DNA of 64,000 nucleotides, taken from contig NC_134456.1 of assembly GCF_047948215.1 (NCBI RefSeq), forward strand, positions 200,892,034 through 200,956,033, in the 5' to 3' direction. Every line of letters starts with the position of its first letter. Position 1 is the stretch's first letter. The translations under genes were made by a program, and so were the position numbers. This document shows, one piece after another, positions 37,470-48,493 of this stretch. Under the pieces are notes generated by a model. The model saw only the letters and a program-made list of their open reading frames with translations. It did not search any database and had not been told where the DNA came from. The DNA comes from Lycorma delicatula. Its lineage: Eukaryota; Arthropoda; Insecta; Hemiptera; Fulgoridae.

Positions 37470-38613
37470 ACCTCAAATTTGATATTAGTAAGAAACAGTC
37501 GGCAAAATTGCATTCCAGTTGAAATGGAATTTATTAAAGATGTATATTGTTAAGTATTTTATTAAAAGATAAATTAATTTTAATTTCCTAATTGAAATAT
37601 TTTATCTTATTGAGAGAGAATACTTATCAGATAAATCTCTGCCAAAAAATAACGTCATTCCTTTTTTCAAATTCCGGAGGAACATTGCATCCTCTCCCAT
37701 TTCAATTCACCGAACGTGGAAAGAGTCAAAATAAGTACATTCATTAATTTATTTTAATAAATAAATATAAAAAAGCTTTTACCTGTATTCATAATAAAAA
37801 AAAAAAAACGAAGTTGTAATCCACAACTACACTCCATCATACACCGAGACGCAAGTTAATTCGTATGAAGGGGAAACGTAAGAAAACTACATAATTCTCC
37901 TCACGGGTCTCCTAATTTAAATTTACAACTGCAATAGCCCATTAGAGCTTGTAATTATCAATCTTACAGCTATTTCGCATTAATTAACACAGTTATTTAC
38001 AGTTCCCTATTCTCACTCCTGCGTGCGCAGGATTCATTGATCCAAACACGAGTACACACAGTCACATAATTAAAGAAACGTTTTCACCCAGAATATGTGG
38101 AAAAAAGGATAAAAGGTAGTCAGCCAAACGGGAAGGGAGCTGAAATAGAGTGGAATATACTATTGGAATTTATTCTAGTATAATACAGTTTGAATTCTAA
38201 TTTGTATACTCCCAGCAACGACTAGGCAATAAAAAATTAATCTACTGTAGTCAGATACGACTCTGACACTTTCATATATTTCAGATTTGAAGCAACTATT
38301 TGTACTTCTATCTCTAGTTCGTTTTAACGTGTTGCTTATACATCTGTGAAAGACTACAAGATTTTATCGATAAAAATTCAACTCAACATGAAGACCAAAT
38401 TCCGCAACTAACGAATTAAAATTTTGTTACTAATTGAGGCAAGATAATTTTCCGTCATTAGGCTTTAAAAATGTACTAAGTTAATAGAAGCCTAGGTATG
38501 TAATAAATAAATTTATTATACATCTACACACACTCACATGCGCTCGCGCACGCACCACACACACATTAAATATAAACCTGTCCGTCTCATCATCTTTAAT
38601 CCGTTGACATTAA
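37461..38613 (-). repeat. 1.15-kb direct repeat, copy 1 (leader of the ORF1-like relic)
   Basis: This block matches 48494-49628 in the same orientation over its whole length, at an estimated identity above 90%, with small indels (for example around 38445-38470). On the minus strand it forms the region just upstream of the ORF1-like start codon and includes the ATGAAAAAG that begins that frame. It contains a CA- and CG-rich tract near 38530-38568. No start or stop consistent with coding is seen. It could be a 5' untranslated region, a long terminal repeat or an independent element. Its upper edge joins a truncated SINE. Confidence 0.93.
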
Positions 38614-38824
38614 ATGAAGTGTAGTCTTGTACAGTCTCAGTTCGACCATTCCTGAGATGTGTGGTTAATTGAAACTCAACCACCAAAGAACACCGCTATT
38701 CACGATCTAGTATTCAAATCCGTGTAAAAATAACTGACTTTACTAGGACTTGAACACTGAAACTCTCGAGTTCCAAATCAGCTGATTTTGGAAGACACGT
38801 TCACCACTAGACCAACCCGGTGGG
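38614..38824 (-). mobile_element. SINE family B lacking its 3' tail
   Basis: Minus-strand reading gives the intact head (CCACCGGGTTGGTCTAGTGG, 38805-38824), the B-box region (GTTCAAGTCC, 38745-38754) and the body down to CTTGTACAGTCTCAG's complement. The sequence ends at about 38614, about 60 bases before the expected tail and poly(A). The break coincides with the edge of the 1.15-kb repeat. SINEs normally lose their 5' end, so loss of the 3' tail points to interruption by a later insertion or to a deletion. Confidence 0.88.
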
Positions 38825-39189
38825 TTAAGAAGCATAAGGACCAATGAAACATATCCGAACGTCAGAACTACCAAAGCAGACCCTTGTACTTGAATATTTC
38901 ACTGCTTTCTGCATGACATCTGCTTCTCCAATGCACTTTTGAAGAACATTAATTCTAACTTTCATCTGTACAAGATTCAGGTGGTTTAGGAATTCTAAAC
39001 GCGTGCCTTTGAAAAGAATGTTAATTTTACTGTTAAATATTTAACATTTTTTTTACAAAATATAAAATTAAAATTTCCCGATGAAGTCACAACAGAAATT
39101 TAGCTTGTAGATTTCGGTAATCCTCGAAATATATACACCAACGAATATGAAACACAGAAAAAATGATAGTGCAGCGTGCAATCACATCA
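38825..39189. other. unassigned DNA
   Basis: The last part (from about 39130) may carry a degenerate upstream portion of the mariner-like relic that follows. Nothing else is recognised. Confidence 0.4.
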
Positions 39190-39690
39190 TAAGGAAAACA
39201 GGATCAGACTATTTTTTGTTAATGTTGACGGCAGTATAGTCAGTCTGATTTCAAAATAGCACATCAACATGATTCAAACGTTTGTAACCAATGGACTGAA
39301 CTGGACAATGGATAACTATCCATTGAACGATACCACTTGGTTTCTGTATGATGGAGTTACAATCCGCAGCGTGAGAATATGATTTCCACTTTATGATCTT
39401 TCAGAAAACAATATTATCTCCCGTTATGCAATATGAACGCCTGCAAGATTACAAAATTTAAAAAAAAAAATCTTTGTTTTTTTTTTATAAAATTTTTTTA
39501 ATGCTAGATGATCTATCACTGACCCTCATATAATTAAAGAATGGAAGACTAGAATTCGTGAAAAGGTTGAAAGGATCTCTGTTCAGATAAAGTGTACACT
39601 AAAAGCGAATTTTCGTTCATGGATACAAGAATGCCTACTCATGTACCTAGAAGATGTTATCCGAGTTAAATGACTTTTATATGAAATTCA
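39190..39690 (+). mobile_element. mariner-like transposase relic, C-terminal half
   Basis: Plus-strand translation shows FFVNVDGSIVSL (about 39211-39250), where the family has FFEN-G. It is followed by TTWFLYDGVTIRSVRI (39334-39380) in place of a WFQQDGAT-HTAR block with the second catalytic D, and by NNIISRYAI (about 39409-39435) in place of IISR-G---WPPRS. After a homopolymer-rich gap (39450-39490) comes IIKEWKTRIREKVERI (about 39530-39577), typical of the C-terminal helix region. Both Q residues of the QQD motif have been replaced, stops interrupt the frame and the final catalytic block is not recognisable. This is an old, inactive copy of a different lineage from the one at 29 kb. Confidence 0.7.
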
Positions 39691-40607
39691 CAGTGAATGG
39701 ATTTCACCGCTATCCAGTTTTGCCTTTCTATGAAATTATAATAAGTTAAAATTGCATTACGTGTTTATTTTAGTGGTATATTTCCGCTCGTCCTTTAATA
39801 AAGCGATAAGAATAATTAAAGAGATTAATTGATATTATAACACCAAAAATTACCAAACTTATTGCAATAATTAAAAATGTATTTTTCTTATAAATTACTT
39901 TCGTATGATGTATTTATTTATTTATATTTTAAATTCATGAAGTAACAACTTACGTGAATTCACTGAACGTACAAAACATTCATTTCATAAAATAACAGTA
40001 CATGTTACGTATAATAACATTATTTTAAACGAAGCAAAATAATAAAAGTTTAATAATTCAAAAACAGAATAAATCAAATTACATAAATGTGATTTATATG
40101 GGATTTTCTGAAAATAAAAATAATTGTCATTTGTAAATAAATCAGAGATTTTTGAATAATGTTGAGAGAATCCATGCATAAAATTTTGGTAGTAATCTAC
40201 TCCAAGGTTTTTTACTAATGAAGTCAGATTCATATAAATAAATTTAATTTTTTGAAACAGAAGGTTGGATAGCTGTCAATTTGATTTTCCAGTAGTGAAT
40301 GAAACGAAAATCATTTGGTGAAAAAAATTATCAAAAAACAATAATTAAATTAAAATAATAGATTAAACAAGAGTAAAAACATGACTGCCGAAAAAACATT
40401 ACTCTTTTTGTTCTGGTTTGTTTTCATCGTGATTTTGTATTATATAAGCAAATATCCCATTTGAATTTTGAAAATCGGATGATTGGTTTGCAAAAATATA
40501 CCAACATTTCTAAATAAACATGTGTTAGATCAACAGTGTAACTGTTGCATGAAAAAGTTAGCCTTTAACCTACTAACAAATACCGGTTTGAATTTTGAAA
40601 ATCAGAC
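39691..40607. other. unassigned DNA with a short duplicated word
   Basis: The phrase TTTGAATTTTGAAAATCGGA (about 40460-40480) recurs with small changes near 40587-40606, immediately before the palindrome. No gene is recognised; the minus frame at 39985-40233 looks like chance. Confidence 0.4.
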
Positions 40608-40673
40608 TAATGCAGAGATATTATAAGATTCTTAATCTTATAAGATTTTTAATCTTATAATATCTCTGCATTA
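40608..40673. repeat. perfect 23-bp inverted repeat with palindromic loop
   Basis: The left arm 40608-40630 (TAATGCAGAGATATTATAAG plus ATT) is the exact reverse complement of the right arm 40651-40673. The 20-base loop (40631-40650) holds another palindromic AATCTTATAAGATT word. The structure is AT-rich and could extrude as a cruciform. It is followed by CCTCACCACTCTAGCC and has no T-run terminator. Confidence 0.95.
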
Positions 40674-40984
40674 CCTCACCACTCTAGCCTCACACGCAGT
40701 CACTACGCTAAGCCAATTTTTATTAAACAGAAAATATTTTAATTTATTTAATATTATTTTATTTTATTTAACGTAAATTTAATTCAATTAACTTGGTAAT
40801 ATTATTTATATGATTGATCCGAATCATTCAGTTCAAACCCAGCTCACACAGTGACAGAGGCTTACAGTTCACAGTTCATTAATTCAATTCATTAAAGTTT
40901 GTGTTTCAACCGGCAAATCTCCATTACCACATGTTTATATATAAACGTTTATACTGCCTATGACATTAACTGTAACGTAAAGAT
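40674..40984. other. unassigned DNA
   Basis: No frame or repeat is recognised apart from the plus frame at 40899-41102, which runs into the LINE/SINE-like end and is not supported as a gene. Confidence 0.4.
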
Positions 40985-41105
40985 TCCAACACGGGGTCAT
41001 ACATCTAAATCGGTTCAGCCGTTGAGCTGCTGCAGTAGAACAAACATACATACATACATACACCCTAAAACATTATACACTCCTTTTTGGGCAGTCGTGT
41101 AAAAA
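40985..41105 (+). mobile_element. possible retroelement 3' end with (CATA)n
   Basis: The clause AAATCGGTTCAGCCGTTGAG, soon followed by an ACAAACATACATACATACAT run (41041-41062), resembles the 3' ends of dispersed insect retroelements that I know in general terms. No coding part precedes it and no target-site duplication is visible. The class is not determined. Confidence 0.4.
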
Positions 41106-44100
41106 TTACGTTAAAATTTACAGGGTATCTTACACATAGTTAATTTTACGTAAATTTATCATTTAATAATACATTATATTTTGCAGTAAGATATTATGAC
41201 GTAATTTACAGTTTAATTTCCCTGTTTTAATTATGATGATATTTTAATTATTAAAGGTCAAGTAATAATTTTATCCTCCTCCTACCAGCTGTTGAAATTT
41301 TTCTATCAAACTACAAACTTAATACATAAAACAAAAACAAAACACAATACATAAAACTATCTATAACATCGTTGTTATTGCTACAAACTAGAAAACTTTT
41401 AATTACAAGTTCAAATGAGATTTTTGAACGATATATTTGTTTTAAGTTCACTTAATTTTGCTGAAATTTTCTGAAGTCCATACACAATTTTAACTCTCAT
41501 CTCTCCGGTTTAATCATCTACAAAATCAACACACCCACGCATAAGCGCAAACACTCCCCAAAATGTAAAATAAAAAATTACATATTTACTGAAAGTAAAT
41601 TAACAAATTATTTATATTATCACCAAATGTTTTCACTAAAAGATCGCATTATATTAGCTACTCTCTGATATTCCAAGCTCAGCCCCCTGGTTAGGATTTT
41701 TGTAGTCACTAGAGAGAATAAAAGGGCACGAATATTAAGGTGCCTCTTTCAAAACAGAAAAATACCAAATAGCAGTAATTTTATAATTTTCTTTAATGAA
41801 ACTCTATGTTACAGGACTTAATTTTTTATAACCGGTAATGAAAGAAAAAAAAATTAAAAATCAGTAACCTAAACTGATGCGTTTAAAACGTATCTCAAAT
41901 TGCAAAAAAAAGTGCCATCCAACTACACAATCAATTATATGTATTAAATAACTTGTTTGATGAAAAATTTTATAATCCCGAAAATATTTTATAGACAATT
42001 AGAAATTACTAAGCTAAATTTTTGGGAAAAAATATACAAATTTTTTAAGTTACTTATTTTCATTAGCAAAGTTTTGACTTATTCTCTGTTGCAGATGTAA
42101 ACATACTTACCTACAGTCTTTTATAATCGCAAATAAAAAGTGGAAAAATAAAAAGGTTCCAACATCATAAAATATTATAGAATCCGGGAAAACAATTTTG
42201 CTTTCATCGAAGTGCGAAGTGTCGGGCCTCAAGTAAAAATATCGGTTCATTAATAACTATATTGAATTAATCACTCCTCTTTTATAATTATTCAGATGTA
42301 AATAAAAAAATTAAAGTATATGTCAATCAATTGCCTACATGTAATTTGCTAGTATTACTATTATCTCATCTTTTACATCGATACATTTAAAAAATGTTAT
42401 TTTGCATACAAAGAAATACATGGAATTTTGATGAATTCTACTACCTAATCTAAATTGACTAGTTTTTATTTATTCTGATTATAAAATATTTAGCATTAAA
42501 TAAAGGTTTTAATAACTTTAAAATAAATTTTCTGAATTAATCTATTTTATTTATACTTTGATCTTAATAGCACTATAAAAAATAGCTCTAAAAATTTAAT
42601 TCTATAATAGATACTTCCCGCAACACGAATAGTAAAAATAAAAATTTTTAAATTGTAAAAATCTTGGAAAATTCATTATCATTAGACTTTTTGTTATAGT
42701 ATACACTAGAGGATAGAAGTTACATTTCAGTAAAATAGTCTATTCAAGCAGAAATTTTATGTTTATGTTGCATTTTATGTTTCATCTAGAAACAAAAATC
42801 CAGAAAAGAGCCCCAATCTGCTTTTCCAGAATAAAATAAGATTACTTTTGTTATCTCTGATATACTTTACCAGAGATGAAAATATAAACAATAACATAAA
42901 AGTGAAGAATCACGTTGTACGCATCAATTTAAATATTACAAACCGATATTCATATCTTTACTTTAATTAAAATAACTGAATTTTGAATTATTAAATTGAA
43001 ATTTCCTTAAAATTTTCAAATAAAAATAAAGAAGACAAAACATCATTATAAAAATGTATAATGGAGCCGGGACCACATTTCATGTAAATCATCTGTGTAA
43101 TACGAAGAGAGAATACAGAGAATATAGACACTCATAAGTTCAAGTAACGTCATGTCATGATGCAGATCTGGAACCGCTTCAGCAAGCGCTAAGAGCTGAC
43201 AGTCATAGCGAGTTATTTCAACATACTATCAAAATTCTTTATATATGATATATTTGCAATCTTCAGATACGTAAAAATATAAACAAATATAATATTAATT
43301 ATAAAAATAAAATGAACTTTTTCCAAATCTACAGTAGACGTGTGAGATATCAAATTAAAGGTTAAACCGTGAATTACAATAATTATTATTCTTAATTTTT
43401 CGAAAGAAAGAGTAAAAATTTCTTCCCTCTACTTTCATCACCGACAAAGGTTATTCTGAAAACATCCATTCATAGAAATTTATTCCATTAAGAAAAAGGA
43501 CGCATTTGATATTAATACTATAACAACTTTTTTCAAGTACATTTTTTTCCTTTATAGTTATTTTACTATCATTATCCGGTAGGTCACTTGAATGAAAATG
43601 TTAAGAGATGTAAAACAAGTCAATTCCCTACCAATTAAAAATAAAATAGGAGTTTTATAAGAAATTAGCCTAAGTTACTTTCCAGTAATAAACGAGCAGG
43701 CAAATAAAATTCAACGCTATAGTGCTAATCGGTTGAGGCGATTTTATTAGCCTAAGATTTTCCATAAAAAAACGTACCCGGTAAAGCCATTATGATGAGC
43801 AGTAAATGTTACAAAGGAAATGTTAGAGAAAGAATGATAAAAATTGGGCATCGGCGATGTAAAACAACTGGAGATTCCGAATTAAATTTTCATATTTGAT
43901 TTAATACAATAAGAAAATTGTTTAAGTCCACAATTCTTTAGGTCTTAACAACACGATTTCTAAAAATTACACCTATGTTTATTACTCGATTAAATTTGTT
44001 TTTTTTTTATAAATTTTTCACCAAGCGTTTTGTTAATTCTTCTTCTTCTTGCTCTCCTGGATAGGCATTAAACCTGTACCAAGCAGAAATCACAACCACC

Positions 44101-45622
44101 TCTTCAGCGGTCTCCCCAAAATTCTTTTTCCTCTTGATTTATAACTAATTATTTGTGATAATATAATACATGATGATGACAATGACCTTTGTTTTTATAA
44201 ACTTATGTCATGAAAAGATTTTTTACTCTGTTGAAGATCTCAAAAAGGTACATCTTTCTTGGATCTTCTCACTAGCCGTATTCATTCTCTTACAAACGAC
44301 GATACCGCTTGATACAAATGACGATACTTGATGCAGATAGATGTGTTTCATCAAAATAGAGTGCTAAGAGCTCTAAAATTATGGTCTTTGGAAGGAAGAA
44401 CAAGATAAGAACAAACTTAGAGCAAAAACACTCACAAAGAAAATCCCAATCGTTAGCGTATAGAAACAAAGTCCTTCAATACCTATCGAGAAAAATCTTG
44501 ATAGAAATTAATTATCAATCGGTTGTTTTATAACATGCTATGAAAGACCAAAAATTAAATGTGTGAACACGCTAATCAAATATATAAATTCAGATCATTG
44601 CAAAGGATAATTATAGTTTACATTATAGATATCACATCGAAAACCGATTGGTGTGCAGCTTCATGGATGACAAAAAAAGGAATTACTCCGGAACTTTTTT
44701 ATTTGGTTAAAAAAGTGAGAAAAAAATCACAGTCGGGGCAGTAACAAAAAATACTCTTATTAATACAGAGTACTAACTAAAGTAAGATAGTAAAATAAAT
44801 AATATTTATACAGAATAGAATAAGTTTTAAAAGTGCTAATTTAAAAATTTTTAGCGCTTATTTAATTTCAAGTTCAAAAAGAATCGAGGAAAAAACAGGT
44901 TTATTTAATTAATAACATTATTAATTAACAAGGTAATAAAAGATTTTTTAATTTAATTCCAAATAAATCAGTAGAAAAATATTTTAGATAGTGAAGTAAC
45001 TGATTAAAAACGGGCATATAGCATAAAAAAGGCTCTTTTTTACATAGCAATAACTGTACTATATTACAAGTAAATTTTGTTTATTTAAACAAAAAAAATT
45101 TGTTTATTTTATAAGAATATGATTCCATATTCATTCATTATTCATAAACGGATATTTTGAAATTTTTAATTAAATTAACATCGTTTTCATGACTCATATT
45201 TCCCAGAACCGAACAATAATTTTAAATTTAATTTTTTGAACGCTGAAAACTAAGACCTTTTGAAGTAGCCTCTAACACAAAACAGTATATTACGGACAGA
45301 AACCTCTATTGGTCTACTGGAATCTCTACCGCCACCTCCCTTAGAGGCACCTAACGGGATAGACCTTAGTTTGTACAATACTCCCACTAATATTAAATTC
45401 GCAACCGATTAATTAAAATAAAACTAGAAACTAGGTTTAGTTTTAAACTATAGTTAGAAGGTAGATCCAGTCGATGAGGCCCTAGTGTAAACATGCTTCT
45501 GCGCACCTCACGTCCAAAAATAATTGCCTATTATACAAAAAGTAAATTAGCTTAATATAAATAAAGCAACCTAAAAATTAAATTTCCTCATTAAGAAACT
45601 CGATCGGATTACAGCAACCCGA
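41106..45622. other. long AT-rich stretch without recognised genes
   Basis: No transposase, SINE or LINE word was found with confidence. Near 44040-44140 the minus strand has a short run ending in GAAGAAGAAGAA that resembles the end of a LINE with a simple-repeat tail, but the match is too short to call. The segment 45280-45480 is moderately GC-richer. The frame at 44559-44744 has no recognisable product. Confidence 0.4.
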
Positions 45623-46075
45623 AAGAATCATAACTCGAGTCTCTTGATCGCTTTCCTAAGAACTACTGTGGCCTGATCTACCTTGCGGAAACCAGTGTAT
45701 TGTCCAATATAACGATTAACGTTGCAAACTCACAGAGGAAATTCAATGTGATTATACGGCTTACGCCATAATGCCGAGCACTTAATGAGGTCAGTTTTTC
45801 CTTTTAGACGCAATTTTTGAATAGAAAGAACCTTGAGAAACTGATGTTACACATGGGCATTACTATTTTTCAGCAAGAAGTAACTTGCTGAGCCCTTTTC
45901 TATTAAGAGTCTTACGAAATTGTTAACTCTTTTTAACTTCTCCACCAACCAATCTCCTTCTCGAAGGTCTCGTAGGTCTTCCTTTTCTTTTACACTGTGG
46001 ATTTCATAACATAAAGCTCTCTTCTCAGTGCATGTAAACGGCTACATCATTTTCCCCTTTTAATTTCAACTATTT
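45623..46075 (-). other. coding-like stretch of unknown origin
   Basis: One minus-strand frame stays open, with only two internal stops, from about 46065 down to a terminal stop near 45633. The composition looks protein-like rather than random AT, for example KEKEDLRDLREGDWLVEKLK (about 45943-46003), NNFVRLLIEKGSASYFLLKN and RYIGQYTGFRKVDQATVVLR. I do not recognise the family. It follows the LINE reverse-transcriptase relic on the same strand but lacks the blocks that normally come next in LINEs. It may be the continuation of that element in a divergent lineage, or part of another element or a host pseudogene. It is broken and could not make the full product. Confidence 0.45.
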
Positions 46076-46670
46076 TTTCTCCCCCGACAGAGAATATATA
46101 GGAGATATTAATTTCTTAATCAGTAATTCTATTGGTTCACTTATATTCAAAATTCTTTAAAGATACCTATTAATAAAAACTTAAAGTCTCTTTGTGTTCT
46201 TTTTATTTAATGGCAAACCTTTCACTGCTACAGTATAGAAAACCTTTAGCAAAGGAGACGCTAATACGAAATTTAATACTTCTTAAGATAGTATAAGCCT
46301 TCCATATATATATATATATATATATATTGTGTAGCTGTAACAATAAATTCCAGATTCGCTTTCTGAATTTTAAATGTAATATCTTCCTTTGTAATACCCG
46401 TTAATGTCACAGCACCCTTTTGATATACAAAGTTCTCCATCTCTTCAATAACACACTCATTTTGAATTTCTCTTTTACATTTTTAAGAGGATTTAAATGA
46501 ATAGATTTCGTTTCCTTTTTATCGATCTTCAACGACTTTAGACGAATTTCCTTTCAAATTTAAAGTTTTATCTCTTTGCCTCATTTATACAGTATATCAC
46601 CAAACAAATTCAATCCACGAAACAAGATCCTCCACTATAGTAATATTTCCACTTAAAGCCTTTCTTAATA
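46076..46670 (-). mobile_element. non-LTR retrotransposon relic, reverse transcriptase part
   Basis: Minus-strand blocks in order: LNLFGDILYK (about 46585-46620), where the active-site FADD has become FGDI; LKSLKIDKKETKSIHLN (about 46495-46550); ENFVYQKGAVTLTGITKEDI (about 46382-46441) for the YLG block; then FKIQKANLEF. After an (AT)n tract come LLKVFYTVAVKG (about 46215-46250) and VFINRYL-RILNISEPIEL (about 46120-46180), which corresponds to the INRCLRRILNI block of LINE ORF2 proteins. Stops, a mutated active site and the microsatellite show that it is dead. No endonuclease is seen upstream. Only the C-terminal part is present, as usual for truncated LINE copies. Confidence 0.72.
46304..46328. 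repeat. (AT)n microsatellite inside the LINE relic
   Basis: About 12 AT units lie between the YLG-type block and the INRCL-type block of the reverse transcriptase. They must have expanded after the element stopped coding. Confidence 0.9.
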
Positions 46671-48493
46671 AATAAGCATTATAAATATGTAAAACAGACT
46701 GTCATACTACGCATAATAAGTATTTCAAAATAGACAAATTTACCGTTTATAAAAGTCTCATTAAATTATAATAACATGCTGTATGGAAAAACTTCAGTAA
46801 AACTCAAGTTCGAGAATAGATCCAGAAATTACGATTCCAAAATCAGGTAAGCACACATATTAAGGAATCAATTCTAAAAATAAATGAACATAAACAACTA
46901 TATCGCTTTATTTATGATGTGAGAAATAAGAGTTTGACCTTCTTATAAAAAAAATCAAACTAAACCAATCATTTGAAAATGATACCTATTCGCAAAATAG
47001 CGAACTCTAAATATCGTAGATACTTAAATCGGACGCAAAATAATATAAACTATGATAATAGAACAGGAAGAAAGTGGCAGCTCAAAGAAGAAAGAAGTCA
47101 GCCAGAACAGATCTACAGCCTAAGCTGAGAAAGAAGAAGAAACAGATCAATGTTGATGTCGCAAAATTTAGAACATTTTTTCCCCGTTATGAATATTAAA
47201 ACAGAAACATCTATTAAGGGTTTATCTTTCTTCTGATATGAAGAAAAAATTAAATTAAGAAATAAAATAGCATAAAATATTGAATGATGACTATCTGAGG
47301 TACAGTAAGATAATTACGTAAAGGTATGCGTCATGTAAAGCAATGATTCGAAAAAAGGTGACATAGAAATAAGCTTATTTATTTTCATAGAAATAGGGAA
47401 ATGTATTTTAAGAACTTCTTTCTTACTGTATTCAATAAAAGATGATCTTTTACTTTGATTAATCTTACAGTAAAAGTACACGTCTTAAATTTGAGAATTT
47501 GCCATCATCGGCATTAGTGAAAGAAAAGATGAGGAGTACAGGATTAAAAAAGCTTCCCTTCGCTCAGTACTGTTTGTAAAAGAAAAGGAGTAGGGTCTAT
47601 TAATTTTCAGTAGCTTAAAGAATAGAATTTATTGTTGTTTGCTGGGGCTCAAACGACCTGAGAACGTAAATCAAAACTCTGTTACAGAGTAAAGTAGAGC
47701 CATTTTTTAATGATCTGTGACGGAGGATTGTTACAAAAAGTACCGCGCGAGCCGACCTTTTGCACTTTCTTATACTTATTCTTTTTCCACCAACTAACAC
47801 AAATAACGAATAAAACTCGACTGCATATTCCCCCTCCACATCCGCTTCTAATGGATAAATTCCCTGTCACTACGAATCTTTATTTATTGAATTTTACAAA
47901 CGAGAATCTCTTCTACCGTTTGTAAATTTTGCATATGTTTTTTTAACTCAAAGAGAAAATACGCTCATAAATTTCATAATATTAATTCGAAAGAATTATT
48001 GTCATAAACTCCAATTTAGAATCGGTAAATAATGATTATCTCTTCTCAAATATTTTTATTATAGTTAATAACGCCGTCTATCACGATTCATCAAACGCGC
48101 GACAATATTATAATAGATTTTATTACCTCATTAAAATAATCCACCATCAAATAATCTACGATATTAAGTAGAAAAGAACTGGCTTGATAGGAACACTTTC
48201 CTTAAATAGTAAATGATAAATGTGAAAATGGTACGGTTATATGAACACACAGTTACGTTCACAGGTATTCTTTAGACCACAAAATTACTGAAAATCACTA
48301 GAACACTTGTAGTGGAGTTACTCAAGAAAAACCAAAAAATTTGTAGACGAATAATTGTTTTTTTAATTATGAAACAACTACGACTAATACAAATACCATT
48401 ATGATGACAATTTGAATCACTTATCCGCAAAATATTATAACGATTCATCTTTAAATAAAAAATTAATTAAAATTCATTAAGATCGTTGAATAA
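46671..48493. other. unassigned DNA
   Basis: The segment 47610-47860 is slightly GC-richer and open on both strands (47615-47839 minus, 47710-47925 plus). The products are unrecognised and overlap each other, so at most one could be real. No repeat copies were seen elsewhere. Confidence 0.35.

Noticed and set aside
44035..44150. 3' end of a LINE on the minus strand with a GAA-rich tail
   Set aside because: The resemblance is limited to about 30 codons in an ambiguous frame plus a short GAA run, with no further LINE block upstream.
47615..47925. Overlapping genes on both strands
   Set aside because: The products are unrecognised, the frames are short and each is partly the shadow of the other.
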